Assembly (NCBI GenBank): GCA_021464245.1 | Contig: JADCRB010000114.1 | Location: forward strand, 3,286,001 to 3,350,000 | DNA: 64,000 nt | DNA from: Carallia brachiata | Taxonomy: Eukaryota > Streptophyta > Magnoliopsida > Malpighiales > Rhizophoraceae | Reading direction: 5' to 3' | Made by a program: the position numbers and the translations under genes | The notes under the pieces: model-generated | The model's input: only the letters and a program-made list of their open reading frames with translations | Database searches by the model: none | Told to the model about the DNA's origin: nothing | Part shown: positions 55,835 to 64,000 of the stretch, one piece after another | Position numbering within the stretch: the stretch's first letter is position 1 | How the letters are laid out: each line of letters starts with the position of its first letter

Positions 55835-58080
55835 GTTTAGACTGTAGACACGGAGTACAACACCAAACCTAAGCACCAATTATCATAATTTTCTCTTTCG
55901 AATTGAATAAATTTATATGCATAAAAAAATAACAATGTAAAATATAATCAAACCAAATAATAATTTAACGATAACTTATTGTGTCTCCTCGACAACCATT
56001 TGAGTTTATTCTTAGGTTGACACCTCATCCCAAATAAAAATTAATTTAAGTGTGAGTATAATTTTAAATTTTAAAACTGTTAACATTCTTAAAATAATAT
56101 ATATTACATTTACTAAATTATTCTTTAAGATTAAATGCAGCTCAGTCTTGTGTAATTTACCTATTTTACAATTTACTTTAATATGATTTTAATTAACATT
56201 TTAAGATTCTTATGGTTGCTTAAATGATTAATGATTAATTTTATTCAAAATATTTTTTATTTATCATTTATCATTCCAAACTTACTCATCTTATTACTTT
56301 TATTAGACTGATTATACTTATATATCACTTTTTCTGTTAAATACGTTAACATGACATCTAACGAAATACTAAGTAGGATAAAATTTGTCATTTTAGCACG
56401 TCACGTCATCAAAAGATGATGATGTAATCAAAGATAATGTTAGATAGTTTACAAAAAAATTTATGTAATTAAGGGATTGAGGGAGATTTAAAAAATTTAT
56501 GCGAAAACTAAACAATATATATAAAAGATCGTAATTAAAAACTAAGAAAAATTTATGCGTGGCTTTTTTTTTTTATACCAAACGGAAAGGTAAGGTGGCA
56601 CCATACAAATATGTCTAGAACATTGTACTGTTGCGCACAATGAGCAAGGCTTCCACATTGCACTATTAGAGGAGCAGCAAGGATCACTAAATTCTTTCCA
56701 CAACTATGCGAAAGCGGATGTATATTTAATTCTACTGAATATCTTAGCGGCACTGTAAAATATATAATTTGACTCCAGCTATGATTGCCTTGTTTTCTAC
56801 AGGTCTCTTCCCGTAGCAGCAAAACTCTCTATGATAATTGTAACCCCCTTTATTCTTTCTACTTAGTTAAATTGTTGTTAGATTTGAATGTTGCTAAGCA
56901 GGGATGGGTTTTTTCATGGTGTATGCTGAGCAGGTATGAGTGACATTTGCTTTCCCAGGTACTTTTTTTTTTAGGACGAAACTAGGTTTTGCTCTGGTTT
57001 GTTATTTTAATTTATAGTTTTCTTTTCTGTGTATGGGATTCTTGAACTTAGGACAAGGGGAAATTAGCCAATTTGGATGAGAAAGGGGGCAATTTACACT
57101 AGGCAAGGGGACGATTTCTCAATGAGAAATGCTAGGTATAAACATTTAGATAGTAATAAAATGATATAAATTATTAGATATTTGAAATTTGGGGGAAAAA
57201 AAAAGTTGTTAGATAAACTACATGATTATTTTCTTACTACCGAGGATAGAATTGCTTAACGAAGCTCTTTGGCAATTGACATGAGAAGGGGGACAATTGC
57301 CCCAATTTTCCCCCTTGCCCATGTAAATGCATCCTTCAATAGCTCTGCCATCCAAAAGAATCCGGCCTAATTCCAGAATCTCCGAACCAACCCAAAAAAT
57401 GACACAGGCTCTTTAAATTTGTTTACAAAATATGCTAAATTAAGTCTTTCATACATATAGTAAATAAGGAATAAAGATGTTTCGGCAAGCCATATTGATT
57501 CTTAATTAACTGTTCATAAACATTCGTCATATCGTAATGATGCTAGTATGCCTTCTGTATTTATTATGTCTGCACAATCATACTCTTGTTCTTTTTATCT
57601 TGATGGCCGCAGTGATGTAGTGAGAAGCGCATGATATATTCTTTTGCTGCATGCTTTGCTTAGAATAGCCACTTCAAGTGGAGGCTAAGCTGATCAGTTT
57701 GGATCATTTTGATATTTACATTTTTTTTTTACTAAAACAAAATTGATTCATTAATATTCAAATAAAATCATACACGAAATTGATGTAAAGATGTCGGAAA
57801 TACCTGTATGAAATAAGATGAGAAATCATCACAAATGTCTACATAACAAATTGTCAAACTGACCATTAACATAGCAAGGACGAAGCCCGAGACTACCAAC
57901 TAGATTGGATCCAGTTAGAAAAGGCTGCATACAGCAGCATATACCACACGTCGGCAGACTTAACATAGAAATCGTTCGAATATCTTTGACACTGATTTCT
58001 GCAACAACCAAATTACAAGCATGAATATGAAAATAAACGCATACAGTACACATAATACGAATCAACTTACACAAAAGACA
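55829..58080. other. Intergenic DNA, no gene recognised
   Basis: AT-rich with no coding homology that I can name. Short open frames at 56553-56822 and 57829-58074 on the minus strand have no recognisable motif. Confidence 0.5.
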
Positions 58081-58630
58081 ACAGAGGCTTCTGCTATTCC
58101 TTCCAGCAACGGCAGTGGTGGTAGACGGTAGCGGCAGTTGACCGGCGACAGCAGGAATGAGGTGGGCGACGGGGAAAATGTGTGCTGGGGAGGTGGATGT
58201 ACCAGCGACGGCAATAGTGTTGAGGGCGGCACCGAGGGGTCCGACTCCCGCTACAGTTTAGCAAGGCGTTCGTTGGCTGCCAGTACTGCGACGTCAATTA
58301 CAAAAAAAGCGTATGGGAAGCTTTGTTCAGCAGCACCAACATCAGAAAGCGTGAAAGTGAGAGAATACCACCGAAAACACCAAATTTGAGGTTAGGAGGG
58401 CTGCGAATGACATTATTTGCCCCTGATCTAAGAGAAAACAACCCAAAACGCCCCAAAATCACAAATTTAGGGGGAGGAACTTTGCATTTTAAAAAAAGGA
58501 AAACAAAAGTCGTGGAGTTTGTGGAGAGAAGGAGGAATGGGGGAAAGGGAAGAAAGAAGGCTAGGGGAGGGGATCCAGCCATCATCGCCGGCCAGCATGG
58601 TGTTGGTGGTAGGACTGATTTCAAGCGAGA
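58081..58630. other. GC-rich island of unknown nature
   Basis: Clearly richer in G and C than its flanks, with GGCGAC, GGTGG and CCGGCG words. Open frames exist on both strands (58323-58730 +, 58298-58696 -) but neither has a domain or codon pattern I trust. Could be a captured gene fragment, a first exon or promoter of an unannotated gene, or a dispersed repeat. Confidence 0.35.
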
Positions 58631-58865
58631 GAGTTTAGAGAGAGATAATATTTTGATACTTATATTTAAGTGTAAATATACAAAAATAAATCTCATTTTG
58701 TGTTTTGTAACATATCTAGCAATACTTTAAAAATGTACCAACTTATGCTTGATAAATTATTTTTGTAACAAAAATAGTGCACCGTCAAATAGAATTGACA
58801 AATTTTGTTGAGTGTGTGACCCAACATGTTGACTAAGTCGTTTGCTTTACTAGATATAAGATAAA

Positions 58866-58901
58866 ATAATAATAATAATAACTGGGTTGTGTGTGTGTGT
58901 G
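58866..58901. repeat. (AAT)n and (GT)n simple repeats
   Basis: AATAATAATAATAATAA followed by GTGTGTGTGTGTGTG, separated by a few bases. Confidence 0.85.
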
Positions 58902-59636
58902 ATGTCACTCAATTAGACTTAAGATATTCATTAGCCTAAATAAAAAATTCAATATAAATTAACATATTTAAACCAAAATAAAAGAAATAATATTGTGTTG
59001 AAATGCAAAAAAATAAAAAATAAATAAAAACTTAAGTTTTTATGATTGTTCTTTTTTTTATTTATTAGGAGGTATGTTAATCCATAAGCTAACTCTTCTC
59101 ATTTACATAAATTTCATACTTTCTTGTTAGAATTAAAATTCAAGACCTATTATATAAAAATTTTAAATTTTAACTATTAAAATTTCCTGAACACCTTTTT
59201 ACAACCGTCTCTCTTTCTCTCCCCCACTAGTTATGTCTTGTCCAATAGCTCACCCTTCACTCATACTTATCCGTTTCTGCGCGACCGCTCTGGCATTCTC
59301 ACACTCTCACTCCTATTTACTTACAATTTTTTCTACACCTGTATTCTCGTCTCTCTCTGCCTGCTTCTCTCCTCACTATTATAATGAAGCATTATAAATT
59401 GATACCAATAATGAATTGATCAAGCAATCAATCAAATCATGGTTGAAATATCAAAATTTTTGAGCAGTTATGGTAGACATCCCCAAAGAAACCTCCATCA
59501 ATTCCAAAATGCGAAAAAAAAAAAATCCTGAAGGGAGGAAGCATGTTTTCGAGGAAGAGAGCTACTTTCTCTTTCATTATTTAAGTAAATTTTAGCTTAC
59601 CAAAAATGTGTTCACGATTTTTTTTGGCTATATGGT
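58902..59636. other. Intergenic DNA
   Basis: AT-rich with a CT-rich patch near 59200-59370. No gene seen. Confidence 0.5.
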
Positions 59637-60155
59637 TAGAGGTGGCAAAAAGTGACCCGACCAGATAACCCGTTTGAATTCACCCGAAAAAATTGGGTCA
59701 GGAACCCGATTTTTTAACCCGAATCCAAAAGTGACCCAATCCGAAAATGACACGAAAATTTTGGGTTGGATTCGGGTCATCCGTTGGATTAAGAAAAAGA
59801 CAAAATAGTAAAAAAAATTTTGACTTTTTTACCTTTAACTTATCTTTTTTAAGTACTAATTAGTACCATTTTTGTAAAATATAGATATATATATGATACA
59901 AAAACTAAATTTAAATGTTTAATTCATTATAAGAATGAGTTTTAAATTTAATTAAAATATTTTATTTTAGTGAAAAATGGCTTAAAAAAATAATGGTTCA
60001 GTGCGAATTCAATCTGAATTCAACTCGAATCTGAAACGATCCAACCTGAACCTGAATCGAATGTAACGTGACTTAAAAGTAACCCAACTAAAAATGACTC
60101 GAATCAGAAACGACCCAACCAGAACTCGACCTAACCCGACTTTCTGACACTCTTA
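59637..60155. mobile_element. hAT-like MITE
   Basis: About 519 bp. The left end TAGAGGTGGCAAAA and the right end, read on the other strand as TAAGAGTGTCAGAA, form imperfect terminal inverted repeats of the hAT kind. The subterminal parts are full of GGGTCA/TGACCCGA and CCCGAA words in both orientations. The 8 bp flanks are TATATGGT and TATATGAC, a 6/8 match and a plausible decayed target duplication. No transposase. Confidence 0.55.
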
Positions 60156-63100
60156 TATATGACTCATTAAGTGGAGATTGAGCCTCAAGAAATAGTGGCT
60201 TCATTTTTAGAACGAGAAGAAAGAAACAAGGACGTGTTGTCTCGAATCCATCTTACTAAGCTACAGTGGCGTGCTAATATGTAACTAAAATATTGGTCAA
60301 ATGTACAACAATGTGTAACTAAAATGTTAATTTGATATAAATTTAAAATATTCGTTACAATATATTAATTAAAGATAGCATCACAAACATAAGTATATAT
60401 ATGCACATTTTTTAAAAAATATATAAAATTACTAATTTTTAAATGTACAACAAATAAATATGTATAAAGTAATATTGAAATATATACTAAAGTTTATATT
60501 AATTTTTTTACTGCATAATATGACATATTATAAAAGCAATGTCATATTAAATGGTACAATCCATATGAAAAATAATAATTATAATAATAATCAGACCTCA
60601 TTACTTATAGTATTTAATTTTTTGGTATATCTACTTAAATCCGAATCCAAATCCTACATTATATTTACCAATCCCAATCCAAATATTGACTCCACAAACA
60701 GGTCATGTCATTGTATCAATTGGAACCACTGATTATTATTAAATATTTTTATAATTAATAAATTGTTTGATATATCAATTATCATAGATATAAAAATTTA
60801 TAAACATAAAAAAAAATTTAATCTAATGTAACATAATTTAGCTATAAGACAAAAATATTACAATTACATTTATTAGTAAAATCTTGATTTTTCAAATTAT
60901 AACATTCTAATTATCATATTCTGCACACACAAGAGCGTACGCACACATACACACACGTACTATATTTATCAAAAAATGTTTATGACCATACTTTTTTGCC
61001 AAACAATTTAGTCATATTAAAATAATATCTATATTTTTTTTATAACAACGATTATGTTTTTTACAACAAAAATTTATATTTTAATTTTTTGTTGTAAAAA
61101 ATATATATATTGTTGTAAAAAGTAGATATGTTGTTATAATATGACTGAATTGTATAGTAAAATTCGTATGTTCATATAACAGTGCTCTTTATTTATAGTC
61201 CAAACAATAATATAATAGGAAATGAAGCTTTTCCAAAAATAACAATAATAATAAAATTTTGTAGTCCGATTCCCATCAAAACCTATTAGAAATCATCTCA
61301 TGCATGTGGAATATGCAGACTTGAAACTTCTATATTTTTATATGGAATATGTAGGCCCACACGACACATGGGTTTAAGAGTAAGTAACAATATATGAGAC
61401 TTAACACTACTTTTTGTCTAAAACATTAAGACGTTGAGTTATAGGTTTTTGACTATTATATTTTGCTTTTTTTTTTTTAATTTTTTCTAAGACTTCTTTA
61501 AATCTCAACTCACACTTGCTTGTATTCCTACAAAACCCAACAAAATTTAGCTTTTTTTTTTTTTTTAATCCAATTGAAGGATATAACCTAACCTAAACGA
61601 TTATAGAATGGAGTAAAAAAATCCCACAAATGTCCAACACCAACTGCAAACTATCCATAAGGAGACTCACGAAGATAGCAAAAGCCTCAGGTAGATCAAG
61701 TGCCGAATTAGCCAACTTTTTAAAATTTGTTTGAGAATATTGGAATAATAATTGTATTTTAAAAGACTAATATATGATGTGGCAAATAAGAGCCTTGTTA
61801 AATTTACTTATAAGAAAACTTATCTCTCATACATTGTAAAAGAAAAGGCCAAAGAAAATCATGTACGAATGAGTGGCCCAAACTTAAGTTTAATATGGGA
61901 GGCTTAGGCCTTATTTGGTTTATTTGTTAATCATTGTGTTATTGTTGTTTATTGCTGATTGATATTACTTTTTACTATTACTAATGAATAAAATAAAATT
62001 ATAATATTTAGTTAAATTAACATTAACTGTTACTAATTAAACAATAAAATTAACATTTTGAACATTCTATTTTTATTTTATAATAAATTAACTTTTTACT
62101 TTTTGTTAAGCTAAACTAATTTTATAAAAATATATCTTACGTATTTATAAAAAAATTTACTAAATGTATAATTTAAAGATTAACAATAATTTATGATAAA
62201 TATTAATATTTTGAAAATATTATTTTTAATATATAAATTATTGTACTAAAAAATATTATCATTTTTATTATAAAAATTACTATTGACACAATAAAAATAA
62301 AAAATAAAATGAAAAAGAGAAGAGAGACAGTCACTACATGGGTTTTAATATAATAATATTATTTTATTATACTATTCAAAAAAAGTACAAAAAAATGATC
62401 CTTATAGGTCAGTTGGTTTCCACAAAAAAAAACAAGTATACAAAAATCAATGCTTATAGGTTCTTTCCTGATTTGGGATTTTAATAAAATAATATTATCA
62501 AGGTTAAAAGAGTTGTACTTTAATAGTTGTAGCCTCGTAGATCCTTTTCGGTGCCGCAATTCAACATTTTTATAAATAATTTTGTAATTATACTATCTAT
62601 CAATTGTTAATAAAATAAAAAAAGTAAGGATTTTATTTTTTTAATTAATTATTTTTTAGACATTTATCAGTAATCAGCAATTTATAAAAAAACTTTACCA
62701 AATACTATACAAACAATTTTTGACAACTGAAAACAATTAACAGAGTGCAAAAGTAAAACAACACACTTCCTTAATGTGACCTCATTCAACCCTCCACCCC
62801 ACTCAATCCTTAAGCCAAGATTTTTTAAGACCTTAATATGTGGTCAAATTAGTAATTGTCGTCAAGTTATTTTTTATCGTTGAAAAATTAGCTGTCGTAG
62901 TTACTAACAAATAGCTTTTATGCTTATTATTTACTTTCATAGACATTAAACAAAAGCAATATAAAATAATTTCTACTACTCCTAAAAATATGGCTTTCTT
63001 CATTCTCCTCTTTCAATCACCTGCTTTGTAAAATTTGTTAGGTTAAATAAACATGTGATATTTTTGTTATCTCACGTGTGAGATGTTCAGTAGTAAACAG

Positions 63101-63700
63101 ATTTGCAGTAACTTGGAAAGATAATTGTGGTTACAGTTGCCGCATCATTACAACTTGTCAACAGAGACACAATTCATTGACTTCAGGTTTTATATATTCT
63201 TTTATTCAATTTATTTCTGTTGCATACACATTGAATCCGATTTTCCTTTTGTCATTTCTAACAGCGGCTGGATTTGATAACAATATCTCCTACGCTGCAC
63301 TCCTTGGAATACAAATTGACGTCTTTTGTCGTAGTGCAAAAGCCAGAAGGTGCGCCGATTAGGCATTACAGGAGGAGTGACAGATGGCAGATGCGCACAT
63401 TAGCGTTAGTGGAAGCATATAATGTTGCGTGCCCATTTTCATAACTTGTTGACCCCTGTAGCTTACGATAAGCCTTGCTTAGCTTGTGCTGCGCCCACAC
63501 AAATACAAAACCAAAAAAGTTGTATCAACTAACAAATAAATATAAAACTATAAGACAAAGAAATATATAAACAAATATCTCAGCCGGCCGGCCACAGTCC
63601 AAAGTTAGAATTAAATAATTCAGGAAAAAAGGAGAAACAAAAGCATATATATAAAATAAAATAAAGCAAAGAAAAATTGGAAATAATAAGTGGAGTAAAG
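60156..63700. other. AT-rich intergenic DNA
   Basis: Long, very AT-rich. A possible decayed MITE lies near 61915-62710, where CCTTATTTGGTTTATTTG at the left is weakly inverted against TTTACCAAATAC at the right. An open frame at 63078-63362 has an internal TTCTAACAG that could be a splice acceptor, but no known domain. Confidence 0.4.
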
Positions 63701-63744
63701 TAATAATGGAACAGTTGTATGGGGGAGTGATTTTAAAGCAGCTA

Positions 63745-63770
63745 GTGGTGGTGGTGGTGGTGGTGGTGGT
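63745..63770. repeat. (GTG)n microsatellite
   Basis: About nine GTG units. Open on both strands, giving a poly-Val or poly-His run, which explains the apparent small proteins there. A (TTA/ATT)n stretch follows at about 63840-63870. Confidence 0.9.
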
Positions 63771-64000
63771 AGTAGCGTGTGTAGTGATTCGAATCTTGGT
63801 TGGAAATGAATATGACAGAAATAGAATTGGTGCAGAGAGTATTACTATTATTGTTATTATTATTGATAGTGGGAGTGGGAGTTTCTGTTATTGGGGGTGC
63901 TTGCTTTCCAAGTGTTGCTTCTATGGTTCTGCTGCTTGCCGGAGGCGGGAAACCGAAGCTCTTGCCGTTTTGATTTGAAAAACCAACCACCCAACAAACC

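Noticed and set aside
58323..58730. Basic 135-residue protein
   Set aside because: Overlaps an equally long frame on the other strand, has no domain, and lies in a compositionally odd island.
63706..63990. Small proteins on both strands at the window end
   Set aside because: Both depend on GTG and ATT microsatellites (poly-Val or poly-His, poly-Asn). No motif recognised.

Overview
The window is plant nuclear DNA. It has three parts: a tandem array of 5S ribosomal RNA genes (1-38574), retrotransposon remnants (about 38575-46790), and an AT-rich region holding one intact intron-containing gene and several small repeats (46800-64000). Plant origin rests on the plant-type 5S sequence, a Ty1/copia element primed by initiator tRNA-Met, a Ty3/gypsy remnant, and a seven-exon gene for a membrane RING-CH ubiquitin ligase of plant type. 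The species cannot be read from the sequence.

Array (1-38574, + strand). The repeat unit is about 850 bp. I count 44 complete or nearly complete 5S copies, one copy cut by an assembly gap (20235-20430, all N) and one recombinant copy (23509-23610). Each unit also carries a second, diverged 5S-like sequence in its spacer, ending 179 bp before the 5S gene in the 850 bp units. It keeps a good box C but has no T-run terminator. The spacers after the two 5S sequences are alignable in the same order. The unit is therefore best read as an old multimer (dimer, perhaps trimer) of a roughly 280 bp ancestral 5S unit that is now amplified as a block. Copies fall into subfamilies, and only five match the canonical form fully. 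Many copies carry tiny deletions at exactly the sites where subfamilies differ, which points to consensus errors in the assembly. All open reading frames in this part are shadows of the repeat.

Retroelements. At 38575 the array stops abruptly inside the RNase H region of a minus-strand Ty1/copia element. Gag, two zinc knuckles, protease, integrase and reverse transcriptase are readable but broken by several frameshifts and a stop. A primer binding site and a probable 5' LTR lie at the far end. The 3' LTR is missing on the array side. Farther on is the 3' end of a Ty3/gypsy element: end of integrase, polypurine tract and LTR.

Unique region. The only gene I can reconstruct fully is a minus-strand RING-CH E3 ligase gene at 51402-55625 (seven exons, 323 residues, three predicted membrane segments). 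Around it are a tRNA-related SINE-like sequence, a hAT-like MITE, CCGGTT-rich repeat DNA, simple repeats, and long stretches with no recognisable gene.
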